Shown in pieces: positions 7,332 through 15,834 of a stretch of DNA of 47,659 nt. Numbering within the stretch: the first letter of the stretch is position 1; each line of letters begins with the position of its first letter. The position numbers were made by a program, and so were the translations under genes. The DNA is from Phycisphaerae bacterium. GTDB lineage: Bacteria > Planctomycetota > Phycisphaerae > Phycisphaerales > SM1A02. The stretch is taken from the NCBI GenBank assembly GCA_002711415.1, contig PARI01000017.1, forward strand, positions 320,140-367,798, given 5' to 3'. Under the pieces are notes generated by a model. The model saw only the letters and a program-made list of their open reading frames with translations, was not told where the DNA came from and did not search any database.

Positions 7332-9161
7332 ATGCCGGCGATATTCAACTGGTTCCTGAGCCTCCTCCTGACCAACCCGATCTGCATGCGGCTTGTCCAG
7401 GGTGGGTCCCGTCGAAGGCGTCATCTGCTGATCCGGGCCGGCTATCTCGCCCTGATGATGATCACGCTGCTGCTGGCCCTGATCGGACCTTCTGTCTCCC
7501 TTCGTGAGCTTGCCCAGCGAGGTGCCAACGCATTCACGATCATCAGCTTCGGCCAGGTCGGACTGATCTGCCTGCTGACCCCGATCTTCATGGCCGGCGC
7601 GATTGCGCAGGAAGCCAACCAGAGAACCTGGGACATCCTGCTGACCACGCCGCTGAACGGCCTCCAGATCGTTCTTGGAAACCTGTTCGGTCGCCTGTTC
7701 TTCATCCTCGCGCTTCTCGTGAGTACGCTTCCGCTGTTTGCGATCACACAGTACTTCGGTGGTGTTCCTGGATCATCGATCTTCCTCAGCTACCTGATTG
7801 CCGGCTCCAGTGCGATGGTGGTCGCAGCAGTCGCCGTCACACTCAGCGTGACTCGAACCGCCGGTCGAAGGGCCGTGTTCGCTTTCTACATCTCGGTCAT
7901 CATCTACCTCTTCGTGACATACGCGGTCGATCAGTACCTGCGCCCGATGAACCCGCTGGGAATCGGACAGATCGGAACATTCACGACTTGGATGACCCCA
8001 TTGAACCCGTTCCTTTCGCTGGAGGCGCTTCTCCTGGCCAATTCGTACTCGCCCCATGACATCATCGGGGGTTCGTGGTTCACGAGGCTCTGGCTGGGCA
8101 GTCCCGTGGCCGCCTTCTGCTGGCTCAGCCTGTTGTTGAGCTTCTTCCTCATCGTGTTCTCGACCATGAGACTCCGTGTCATCGGCGCCCGGATCGGCAG
8201 CGTGCCGCTGTATCGTCGCCTGCTGAAGCTCGGTAGTCCGCAATCACAGACCCGGGCGCCACGTCGTGTCGGCACCAATCCGATCTCCTGGCGGGAGGCG
8301 CACCTGCGGACCAACTCGCTGGCCGGACTGCTGGGACGGTGGGGGTTCCTCGTCATCGGTCTCATCATCGCGCTGGTCATCTTCGCCCTGTTTCACGCGG
8401 GATCGATCACGCCGGCCGAACTTCGGCTCGCCCTGGTGACCGTGATTGGTGCCGAGATATGCATCATCGTCCTGACCGCTTTGAACCTGAGTGGAACGGC
8501 GGTGAGTCGCGAACGAGAGGATGGAACGCTGGACCTGATCCTGACGACCCCGATCCAGCCGGGTCCGTATCTGGCCGGCAAGCTCAAGGGACTTGTCATG
8601 TACCTGTTCCCGATGCTGGTTCTCCCGATCCTCACCCTCATGATTGGTTCGATCTACGTCCTGAGCAATGGTCTTGGCAGTGGAAACGTGCAGACCTTCT
8701 ACAACACCCCAGGGGCTGAGATGGCCGCGATGCCCATCCTTCTTCCCGAATCAGCGATCATCATGCCCCTGGTGCTGATCCCGTTCATCGCGTTCTGCCT
8801 GATCATCGGCATGCACTGGTCCATCAGGAGCAAGGGAACGATCGGTTCGGTCGCCGCATCCGTGGCGATCGTGGTCGTGATCATCCTGGTGCTCGGACTC
8901 TGTGGCGGATCGGCCGGCATGCAGATTCCGTTTGTCGGGGCCGCCTTGAACGCGCTCTCGCCCATCAACCTTCTTCTGGCAGGAGTCGAGCCGTCCTACG
9001 TGATGTATGGAAGTCTTGAGCGACCGGATCAGGCCAGGATCAGCCTGGTGGTCGGCGCCCTGATCGCTTGCGGAATCTACGTCGCCATCGTCTATGCAAT
9101 GCATTCCAACATGAAGAGAAGCTTCATGACGGTCGTACGCCGCCTTGCCGGAACGAATTGA
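7332..9161 (+). CDS. ABC-2 type transporter permease with duplicated module
   Basis: This 609-residue polytopic protein has about twelve predicted membrane helices. Two homologous halves are visible: the segment EANQRTWDILLTTPLNGLQI in the first half is repeated as REREDGTLDLILTTPIQPGP in the second. That cytoplasmic helix (R/W-E-D-G-T-L-x-x-L-L-x-T-P) is typical of ABC-2/GldF/NatB-type permeases. The ATG at 7332 is preceded by AGGA at seven bases; a TTG at 7272 is less likely. Such permeases need an ABC ATPase, and none is encoded nearby on this strand, so the partner must lie elsewhere. Substrate unknown. Confidence 0.85.
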   Translation: MPAIFNWFLSLLLTNPICMRLVQGGSRRRRHLLIRAGYLALMMITLLLALIGPSVSLRELAQRGANAFTIISFGQVGLICLLTPIFMAGAIAQEANQRTWDILLTTPLNGLQIVLGNLFGRLFFILALLVSTLPLFAITQYFGGVPGSSIFLSYLIAGSSAMVVAAVAVTLSVTRTAGRRAVFAFYISVIIYLFVTYAVDQYLRPMNPLGIGQIGTFTTWMTPLNPFLSLEALLLANSYSPHDIIGGSWFTRLWLGSPVAAFCWLSLLLSFFLIVFSTMRLRVIGARIGSVPLYRRLLKLGSPQSQTRAPRRVGTNPISWREAHLRTNSLAGLLGRWGFLVIGLIIALVIFALFHAGSITPAELRLALVTVIGAEICIIVLTALNLSGTAVSREREDGTLDLILTTPIQPGPYLAGKLKGLVMYLFPMLVLPILTLMIGSIYVLSNGLGSGNVQTFYNTPGAEMAAMPILLPESAIIMPLVLIPFIAFCLIIGMHWSIRSKGTIGSVAASVAIVVVIILVLGLCGGSAGMQIPFVGAALNALSPINLLLAGVEPSYVMYGSLERPDQARISLVVGALIACGIYVAIVYAMHSNMKRSFMTVVRRLAGTN

Positions 9162-9172
9162 TCAGCTGTGAA

Positions 9173-11122
9173 TCAGCGTCGCCAGGCGCCCAGCAGCATG
9201 CCAAGGTCCACACCATTGGTGATGCAGTCACCATTGATGTCACCGCCCGGTCCTCCCCAGTTGCCCAGTAGGATGCCGAGATCCATGCCATTGACCACAC
9301 CATCGTTGTTCAGGTCGGCCGGGTTTCCGGCAACGATCTCGATCGCCGCGCAGTCCATGTCGACGGGAACGCTCTTGCCCATGTCGACCCAGGCGTTGTA
9401 CGCGATCAGCCCGCTGCCGTCCTTGGCCTCATCGGAGAGGAACTCCATGTATTCCTTCGTGCTGACCTGGTAGTAGAGAATCACAACTGCTTCGGCCGCG
9501 TTGGAAGGAATGGCGAAGGTCGTGTCGTCCCAGTACTGGCCGTCGGCGTAGGTGTAGTTCACGGGCATCGCCTGCACGGACTCGAATCCAGCATTGGTGA
9601 ATCCTCGTGGTGGAATCCTGTTGTCGGATAGAATCACGTTGTTCAGAGAAAGGTGGAAGCTCTTGCCTTCTTTGTATCCCGTGACCTTGGCGACAGCCTC
9701 GTCGATGCCATGGATCGCCTCGTACACCTTCGTGGTCGAGAGTTCGGCCACGGCGGTGTCGAAGTCATAGTGACCGTGCTCAAGAACGATTTCTCCAGCG
9801 GGATCGAAGAATTTCACGTTCAACCACATTCTCCGACCCTCGGGGTATCCCGTGGGCAGCTTGTGTCCCGACTGGTTGATCACCCGAACGACCAGATTGC
9901 CCTTGACGATCGAGAGTTCCATGTCAGAGGCATCACGAAGCATCTGGTTGGTCCTGCTCTCGGCCGCCTCGATCAACTCGTCCGTCAGCCCGATGTTCTC
10001 TGCCTCGAATGGATCCATCAGGTGCTTGACTGCGGCGACGACCCAGTTGTTCGATCCGGTCATTCCGTGGTGGGGGAGGTTGGTCCTCTCCTGGAATGGT
10101 TCGAACGTCGCGAAACAGCCGTATCCCGTCTGGTCAGGCATGTGGCAGTCCTGGCATGAGCTGATTGCGCCATCGAGGTTTCCGCCGAAACGTCCGTCAT
10201 CGAAGACGACTCCACCGTCAGCGAACTGGCTCATCTGCCATTCGCTGCCGGTCCTCTGCTCGGGGAACATGTCTGCCGGGTTGCCCGTCGGGTGGGGGGT
10301 ATCCATGGCATTGAGCGCGTATGTGCCGTCCCTCTGGAGCATGTACAGCGGGTTGCTGACGTCATGACACGTGATGCACAGGTCGCTCTTGCTGTGATAC
10401 GGCGAGTGAATCAGCGGGATCGGGTTGTGGAAGTTCAATGGGATGCCATCAAAGGGACCTCTCCTGACATCCTGCGGATCCAGCACATACTGGGCGTTTC
10501 CGTTTCCCAGCGGCATCAGGTCATCCGCCCATGGAACCACCGCGTTCTGCAATGCCTCGATGATCTCGACGTCCGGGTCCATGTCATCATTGCCCGGATA
10601 GCCGACGGCCGAGTCCGGTCCCAGGACCGGGTTGACCGCCCTGTGGCAGAAGTGGCAGTTGACACCCTCGTAGTCGGTGGTGTCGAACAGGCTGAAGTCG
10701 CCCGTGATGCCCTTTTCCTTCATCCAGGCACCAGGCGCATGGCAACGGATGCAGAACTCACCACCAAGGTTTGCGTCCTGGTTCGTGATCGAGACGGCGG
10801 CCTGCCAGACCGGGTCACGAGCCGAGTGAGCCATGAGGCTCGTGATCCAGGTGTCGTATGGAGCGCTTTCGGGCTGGTCGTAGGAACCGTGACAGCCAAG
10901 GCAACTGGCGCCTTCCACGAAGGTGGCCATGTTCGTGGCGTTGGCGTCCGGTTGTGTGCCCCTGAGCTTGAAGTTGTTGCTGCCTGTCGGCAGTCCGGGT
11001 GGGGTTCCACCACCTCCTCGTACCGCGGTCACGGGGGGTGTCATGATGCCAAGTCCGACCATGGCGATTGCGATCGCCATGGCCACCACAGATCTCTTTT
11101 TGATCAGCTTCTTAGGCAACAT
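9173..11122 (-). CDS. Exported multihaem c-type cytochrome with dockerin-like C-terminus
   Basis: This 649-residue protein has a basic N-terminus and hydrophobic signal segment (SVVAMAIAIAMVGLGIMT), then five CxxCH haem c sites: CLGCH, CIRCH, CHFCH, CITCH and CQDCH. Extra His residues (SPYHSKSD, LPHHGMTG) could serve as distal ligands. A long beta-rich region without haems follows. The last about 50 residues form two Asp/Asn/Gly loops (DLNNDGVVNGMDLG and DINGDCITNGVDLG), like a type I dockerin calcium-binding pair, ending GAWRR. Tails of this kind recur on exported proteins of Phycisphaerae. It probably acts in extracytoplasmic electron transfer; donor and acceptor are unknown. The ATG at 11122 is preferred over the TTG at 11164. 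Convergent with the ABC-2 permease gene, 11 bases apart. Confidence 0.85.
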   Translation of the reverse strand: MLPKKLIKKRSVVAMAIAIAMVGLGIMTPPVTAVRGGGGTPPGLPTGSNNFKLRGTQPDANATNMATFVEGASCLGCHGSYDQPESAPYDTWITSLMAHSARDPVWQAAVSITNQDANLGGEFCIRCHAPGAWMKEKGITGDFSLFDTTDYEGVNCHFCHRAVNPVLGPDSAVGYPGNDDMDPDVEIIEALQNAVVPWADDLMPLGNGNAQYVLDPQDVRRGPFDGIPLNFHNPIPLIHSPYHSKSDLCITCHDVSNPLYMLQRDGTYALNAMDTPHPTGNPADMFPEQRTGSEWQMSQFADGGVVFDDGRFGGNLDGAISSCQDCHMPDQTGYGCFATFEPFQERTNLPHHGMTGSNNWVVAAVKHLMDPFEAENIGLTDELIEAAESRTNQMLRDASDMELSIVKGNLVVRVINQSGHKLPTGYPEGRRMWLNVKFFDPAGEIVLEHGHYDFDTAVAELSTTKVYEAIHGIDEAVAKVTGYKEGKSFHLSLNNVILSDNRIPPRGFTNAGFESVQAMPVNYTYADGQYWDDTTFAIPSNAAEAVVILYYQVSTKEYMEFLSDEAKDGSGLIAYNAWVDMGKSVPVDMDCAAIEIVAGNPADLNNDGVVNGMDLGILLGNWGGPGGDINGDCITNGVDLGMLLGAWRR

Positions 11123-11328
11123 GTGCGCTTGGACCTCTACGCCGGGCACAATCCCAGCAATCAAAAAACCCCTGTCTTATGCAGTCATGAAATCGTCCAA
11201 AATCCCCTCTTACAACAATACGAACGAAGATTTTAGGGTCAAGTGGAACACCCTTGTTTCGATCAAAGGAGGCCCATGCCATTCAATGCCTGTTACCTGT
11301 CGCGATGGCTCATCCTGAAAAGGTCCGA

Positions 11329-11334
11329 TATACT
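11329..11334 (+). promoter_or_regulatory. -10-like hexamer TATACT at a putative leaderless start
   Basis: TATACT (11329-11334) ends six bases before the ATG at 11341, which would place the transcription start on or next to the start codon. No Shine-Dalgarno sequence is present for that ATG and no good -35 is seen. See the finding on leaderless starts. Confidence 0.35.
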
Positions 11335-11340
11335 GCATCC

Positions 11341-12039
11341 ATGTCGCCACTCATCAGGCTGATTCACGCTGATTCAACCAACTGTACGAGCCGGCTCCCC
11401 GTGCTGTTCATGGGGGGACTGCTCCTGCTCCTTGCGGGTTGTTCGACGCCGCGACCGGCAACCATCCAGATCGACTCTGCCCAGTACCAGGATGCCTTCA
11501 ACGCAGCCCTCGAGGCCACGCGAAGGCTGGGGATGCCTCCACTGGTCAGGGACAGGCAGGGCGGTCTGATCGAAACCAGGCCACGGGTCGCGGGCTCCCT
11601 GGCTGATCCATGGCGCATCGATCAGGCCTCGCTCGGCCAGGCAATGAACAACACGTTGAAGTTCCAGCGGCGGAGGGTTCGAATCGAGTTCCTCCCATCG
11701 GATTTCATGCCCGAGAACGTCACGGACAAGGGCCCCTTGTCAGGTCCGGCCGTACCTGGATCGGAACAGGATCGGCTGGTTGATCGTCAACTCTACGAGG
11801 GAACCCTCGAATTGAGGGTCTGGGTCATCACCGAGCGGGCCTTCAGACCAGGCCAGAGGTTCAATGCGTGGACGCGACTCGGCAACAGTTACACGCGGGA
11901 TCCCGTCCAGGCCGATGCGATATCCGACGATCCATCACGGGATCGGAGCAATTGGACGCCCATTGCCAGGGATCCGGCCTACGAGCAACGGATCATCTCC
12001 AGGATCACCAGTCTCATGGAGCAGGATTCGGCGGACTGA
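11341..12039 (+). CDS. Lipoprotein of unknown function
   Basis: This 232-residue product has a signal segment (LPVLFMGGLLLLLAGC) ending in a clear lipobox LLAGC, so it should be lipidated and anchored at a membrane. The mature part begins with a Ser/Thr/Pro linker. It contains a helix with AFNAALEATRRLGMPPLVRDRQGGLIETRP, an arrangement seen in small planctomycete lipoproteins with unknown roles. I recognise no catalytic motif. The start is uncertain: frames extend to 11254, but the ATG at 11341 gives a normal signal peptide. AAAGGAGG at 11266-11273 belongs to no in-frame start and is followed at once by a 28-codon frame (11276-11362). Convergent with the Opp-type permease, 12 bases apart. Confidence 0.75.
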   Translation: MSPLIRLIHADSTNCTSRLPVLFMGGLLLLLAGCSTPRPATIQIDSAQYQDAFNAALEATRRLGMPPLVRDRQGGLIETRPRVAGSLADPWRIDQASLGQAMNNTLKFQRRRVRIEFLPSDFMPENVTDKGPLSGPAVPGSEQDRLVDRQLYEGTLELRVWVITERAFRPGQRFNAWTRLGNSYTRDPVQADAISDDPSRDRSNWTPIARDPAYEQRIISRITSLMEQDSAD

Positions 12040-12051
12040 ACCGGCCGATGC

Positions 12052-13005
12052 TCAGTTCATCTGGATTCGTGGATCGATCCAGTGATAGAGCACGTCCACG
12101 ACGAGATTGAAGATGATCAGCATGGTCGAGTAGACCAGGACGACGCCCATGATCAACGTGAGGTCCTTGCCGAGCACGGCATCGACGAAATGGCGTCCGA
12201 TCCCCGGGACAGCGAACACCGCCTCGACGACGAAGGATCCCGTCATCGCCATGGCCGCCGCCGGCCCCAGGTAGCTCAGCACGGGCAGAAATGAATTCTT
12301 CAATGCATGCCGGGTGGCCACCTGCATTCGTGTCAGGCCCTTGGCACGCGCCGTCCTGGCATGATCCGACTTCATCTGTTCGATCATTCCGAAGCGAGTC
12401 AGTCTTGCGATGTAGGCCGCAAAGGGCAATGAAAGGGTCAGGGCCGGAAGGACCAGGTACTGGATCCCTCCCCAGCCACCGACGGGGAACCAGCCCAGCT
12501 TCGCGGCGAACAGGATCAGGAGTACCGCACCGATCACGAATGACGGGAGACTGATCCCGATCAGGGTGAGAACCTGGCTGAAGAAGTCCCATGCCGTGTT
12601 CGGCTTGAGCCCGCCGACGATTCCTGCTCCGATCCCGAGGACGCATGCAAGCAGTATCGAGGTGAAGCCGAGCGTGATCGATACCGGCAGGCCGTCCGCG
12701 AGTATCTCGTTGACCGTCCAGTCCGGGTGGAGCAGGCTCGGTCCGAGGTCGAATGGTTGCGTGCTGTCTCCGGCGACCCAGGCGACCCCCGTCGCCTTGG
12801 CCAGGTAGTCGAAGTAGAACGTCACCGGGTCGTCCAGGTTGTACTGCTTCTTCATCGCCTCCTCGATCTCGGGAAGCGGTCTTCGTCCCTCGGGATTCTC
12901 CAGCGGATTCCCCGGTATCAACCATGCCAGGCAGAACGTCAGCGTGTACACGACCAGCACGATCACTGGAAGTTGCATGAGGCGTCTGCCGATCAGGGCT
13001 GCCAT
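12052..13005 (-). CDS. Oligopeptide/dipeptide-type ABC transporter permease (OppB/DppB family)
   Basis: This 317-residue protein has six membrane helices and starts MAALIGRRLMQLPVIVLVVY, typical of OppB/DppB. The ATPase-contacting EAA loop is visible as ARAKGLTRMQVATRHALKNS, followed by FVVEAVFAVPGIGRHFVDAV and the closing DVLYHWIDPRI. It would form the membrane channel of a peptide or related importer together with an OppC-type partner. The ATG at 13005 has GGAG six bases upstream; the longer frame to 13233 is rejected. The binding protein at 13951-15807 is on the same strand but an opposite-strand gene lies between them. No OppC or ATPase gene is in the window. Confidence 0.9.
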   Translation of the reverse strand: MAALIGRRLMQLPVIVLVVYTLTFCLAWLIPGNPLENPEGRRPLPEIEEAMKKQYNLDDPVTFYFDYLAKATGVAWVAGDSTQPFDLGPSLLHPDWTVNEILADGLPVSITLGFTSILLACVLGIGAGIVGGLKPNTAWDFFSQVLTLIGISLPSFVIGAVLLILFAAKLGWFPVGGWGGIQYLVLPALTLSLPFAAYIARLTRFGMIEQMKSDHARTARAKGLTRMQVATRHALKNSFLPVLSYLGPAAAMAMTGSFVVEAVFAVPGIGRHFVDAVLGKDLTLIMGVVLVYSTMLIIFNLVVDVLYHWIDPRIQMN

Positions 13006-13068
13006 GGGTGTCTCCGGGTCTCGAGGGTGGCTCTCGCCACCGAGGATACTGGATTCGGAGTGTTTACA

Positions 13069-13074
13069 TACACT
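13069..13074 (+). promoter_or_regulatory. -10-like hexamer TACACT at a putative leaderless start
   Basis: TACACT (13069-13074) ends six bases before the ATG at 13081. No Shine-Dalgarno sequence precedes this ATG and no -35 match is evident. The arrangement is the same as at 11329. Confidence 0.35.
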
Positions 13075-13080
13075 TGCCGG

Positions 13081-13938
13081 ATGCTTGGACGGCTCATCGG
13101 CATCCTGATTCACGGCCAGGTGTTGATGGCGCTGTCCGCCTCGTGCCTCCTCCTGGTCACGTCGATGCTCTTGGATCTTCGACTGGAAGCTGGTTGGTAC
13201 CTCGCAGCCGCCCTCGGAGTCTGGGGTCTCCACGTGCTCGATGGGGTTCGTTCATGCCTTGCGGAGGATGCCCGAAGCCAGCCGGTTCGATCAGCATTCA
13301 CGGTCCAGCACATCGTTTCCCTCTCGCTGATGGGCTGGGCCGCCCTGTGCCTTGCGGTCCTGGTCAGCCTGCTGATGGAGCCTGGCAGGCTCGGCCTGCT
13401 GGTGCTCCTCCTGTTGGGACTGCTGGTCGTGTCCTACCTGGTCCCCCTGTTCACTCCTTCGATGTGGAGCCTCAAGTCGCTCGGCCTGGTCAAGACCCCG
13501 GCCGTCGTGGTCGCCTGGGTTCTCGGTGGAGTCATCCTCCCGGTGGTCTCCAGTGGACACGTGGATGTCCCCTGGCTGCATGTCCTGGTTCTCTGCATGC
13601 TGGTCTCGGCACTGTTGCTCGTGGACTGCCTCCTGCTTGACTCACGGGACATCGAGGCCGATTCCGAGAGGGGGATCCGGACGATAGCTGTTCGCATGGG
13701 GCCGGGTGACACGATGGTCATCTGCTGGATCTCCGTTGGGATCGCCGTTCTTGTCGGCGCCGTGGCCGGAGCGATCATCGATGCGAGGTGGTCCTTCGTC
13801 GCCCTGGTCATGATCGTTCCGATGATCGTGGCGATCACGGTCTCTCGCCACACCATGCCCGGCGAGGTCCGACTTGTTCCACTGGTTCTTTCCTGGCGGA
13901 TCATCGGGGCCATCGCCACACTGATCCTGTTCCCTTGA
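13081..13938 (+). CDS. UbiA-like prenyltransferase family membrane protein
   Basis: This 285-residue protein has about eight or nine membrane helices. Two polar motifs fit a divergent UbiA fold. WGLHVLDGVRSCLAED lies where UbiA proteins carry their first Asp motif. LLDSRDIEADSERGIRTIAV matches the second, D-x-x-D-x-x-x-D-x-x-x-G-x-x-T. UbiA enzymes move prenyl groups onto aromatic acceptors in quinone, haem or lipid synthesis; the acceptor here is unknown. The ATG at 13081 gives a normal N-terminus, whereas the longer frame to 12727 runs antisense through the permease gene. It lies head-to-head with that permease and tail-to-tail with the binding-protein gene. Confidence 0.72.
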   Translation: MLGRLIGILIHGQVLMALSASCLLLVTSMLLDLRLEAGWYLAAALGVWGLHVLDGVRSCLAEDARSQPVRSAFTVQHIVSLSLMGWAALCLAVLVSLLMEPGRLGLLVLLLLGLLVVSYLVPLFTPSMWSLKSLGLVKTPAVVVAWVLGGVILPVVSSGHVDVPWLHVLVLCMLVSALLLVDCLLLDSRDIEADSERGIRTIAVRMGPGDTMVICWISVGIAVLVGAVAGAIIDARWSFVALVMIVPMIVAITVSRHTMPGEVRLVPLVLSWRIIGAIATLILFP

Positions 13939-13950
13939 TTACCCAGATCC

Positions 13951-15807
13951 CTAGGGACCGGACCTGTGGATCCTGGAAAGGTACTGGTTCAGCTGCATCT
14001 CGTGAGAGAGCCCCGTGATCCGATCCGGCTCGTACATGTACACCACGACGAAATGCATCAGCGGGAGGATCGGGAGATCCCGCTCGACGAGGATGCGCTC
14101 GGCATCCTGGAGGATCTGCATGCGCCGGGCCGGATCCAGTTCCGCGGCGGCTTGGGCCAGGAGGCCATCGAACTCCTCGCAGGAATACTTGCGGTCATTG
14201 TTCCCGTCGTCGGTATGACAGAGTTCAAGGAAGGTCGTGGGATCCCTGTAGTCCCCGTACCATCCTCCCCGGCCGATCATAAACTCGCCCTGCTTGAGGT
14301 CCTCCTTGTAGAACTTGGTGTCCTTGCCACGCATCTGCACCTGGACACCAAGGGCCTTCTCCCACATGTCCTTCATGGCGAGGGACAGGTCCTTATACCT
14401 GGGCGCCCCCGTCGAGTAGAGCAGGTCGACGACCGGGAAGGGAGTTCCATCTGTGTTCTCGAGTGCACCATCGCCATCACGGTCGATCCATCCGGCATTC
14501 GCCAACTCGGCCCGTGCGCGCTCCGGGTCGTACGGGAGCCCGGTGGGAGGACTGTAGCCATCGATCGAATCTGGAGGGACGAGTGAGCCGGCGCTTGGCT
14601 CGTTCATTCGCGTCACGAACTCCGCTAACCTCGGCTTGTCGATCGACATCGAGAAGGCCCGGCGAACCGCTGGATCTGCGAAGGGATTGACGTTTCCGTC
14701 ATTCAGCATGGGCCTGCAGTTGAACCCGTAGAAGTCGGTGCCGAAGGTTGGTATCGCGATGATGTTCCGCCTCTGGAAACCGATCGGCTTCGGCAGTTGG
14801 GCGATCGCATGGTCGATTCCATGCCCGTCCCGGAGCAGCTCCTCGAGCCGTTGCTCATGAGTGGCGAGGTATTGCTTTCGCTGCTCGAGCATGTCCGCTC
14901 GGTATTCCGCATTCACGCTTGGCAGCCAGTCGACTGCGCCCGTTTCGAACGCGAGTACCGCGGTGTTGGGATCCTCGATCGATCGAACCTCGATGGTCCG
15001 ACTCCTCGTTGAATCGTCGTTCCAGTAGTGCGGGTTCGCCTTCAGGCGCATGTTCCTCTTGTATCGCCAGTCATCAAGTGCATACGGCCCGTTCGAGACC
15101 AGGAGGCCTGGCTTGGTCCAGCCGTGCTCCTGCTGGATCCGACCCGTCATCGGATCGATCGAGACGTATCCCTCGACCGTCTCCCGGTGGACCGGGCACA
15201 ACGCTCCGAAGGCCACGATGTCCAGGAAGTATGGGAGTGGATTCCGAAGCTGGACCTTCAGTGTGTGGGGATCCACGGCATCGAGGCCGACCAGTTCATC
15301 GAATTTCGTATCGGTTCGTTCAAGCAGGTCCATCGCCTGCTCCTTGCCACCACCGCCGGAGGCGAACTCGGCCAGAGCTTCCGATCGCCAGTCGAAGAAA
15401 TCCTTCGCGCCACGTACATGAAAGAAGAAACTCGAGTAGTCGCTGGCCGTGTCGGGCAGCATGGCCCTTCTCCAGCTGTACACGAAGTCATCCGCGGTCA
15501 CCGGGTCGCCATTGGACCACCGGGCATCCTCCCGAAGGTGGAATGTCCACTCGAGACCGTCCTCGGTCACCTCCCACGACTTGGCGACTCCTGGAATGAT
15601 CCTCCCTTCCAGGTCCGTACAGACCAGCCCCTCATAGACTGCCCTGGCCATCCGGAGGTCCTGCATGTAGCTCATTCGCTGTGGGTCGAGAGTGAACACA
15701 TCGCCGGTCATGGCGATGACCAGATCGGCCCTCGGTCGAGGGCGGTCCAGGTACATGGCTGCAACCAGCAGGGTAAGGATGAAGACGAATGGAACTGCGA
15801 TCCTCAT
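13951..15807 (-). CDS. Peptide-type ABC transporter substrate-binding protein (SBP family 5, OppA-like)
   Basis: This 618-residue protein matches solute-binding family 5: DVFTLDPQRMSYMQDLRMARAVYEGL near the start, then WEVTEDGLEWTFHLREDARWSNGDPVTADDFVYSW, VSNGPYALDDW, and PAVRRAFSMSIDKPRLAEF. It should capture peptides or similar ligands outside the cytoplasmic membrane. The N-terminus is a hydrophobic helix (VPFVFILTLLVAAMYL) with no lipobox cysteine, so it may stay as an uncleaved anchor. AGGA lies five bases before the ATG. It is on the same strand as the OppB-type permease, with an antisense gene between. The transporter is incomplete in this window. Confidence 0.9.
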   Translation of the reverse strand: MRIAVPFVFILTLLVAAMYLDRPRPRADLVIAMTGDVFTLDPQRMSYMQDLRMARAVYEGLVCTDLEGRIIPGVAKSWEVTEDGLEWTFHLREDARWSNGDPVTADDFVYSWRRAMLPDTASDYSSFFFHVRGAKDFFDWRSEALAEFASGGGGKEQAMDLLERTDTKFDELVGLDAVDPHTLKVQLRNPLPYFLDIVAFGALCPVHRETVEGYVSIDPMTGRIQQEHGWTKPGLLVSNGPYALDDWRYKRNMRLKANPHYWNDDSTRSRTIEVRSIEDPNTAVLAFETGAVDWLPSVNAEYRADMLEQRKQYLATHEQRLEELLRDGHGIDHAIAQLPKPIGFQRRNIIAIPTFGTDFYGFNCRPMLNDGNVNPFADPAVRRAFSMSIDKPRLAEFVTRMNEPSAGSLVPPDSIDGYSPPTGLPYDPERARAELANAGWIDRDGDGALENTDGTPFPVVDLLYSTGAPRYKDLSLAMKDMWEKALGVQVQMRGKDTKFYKEDLKQGEFMIGRGGWYGDYRDPTTFLELCHTDDGNNDRKYSCEEFDGLLAQAAAELDPARRMQILQDAERILVERDLPILPLMHFVVVYMYEPDRITGLSHEMQLNQYLSRIHRSGP

Positions 15808-15834
15808 GTCGTTCCTATCGTCTGCCTGCCCGAA

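Noticed and set aside
10292-11236. 314-codon plus-strand frame opposite the cytochrome gene
   Set aside because: Antisense to a gene with five haem motifs; no recognisable domain or ribosome site.
12014-12925. 303-codon minus-strand frame overlapping the OppB-type permease
   Set aside because: Same strand but a different frame from a clear six-helix permease; Pro/Arg/Gly-rich composition is a GC shadow.
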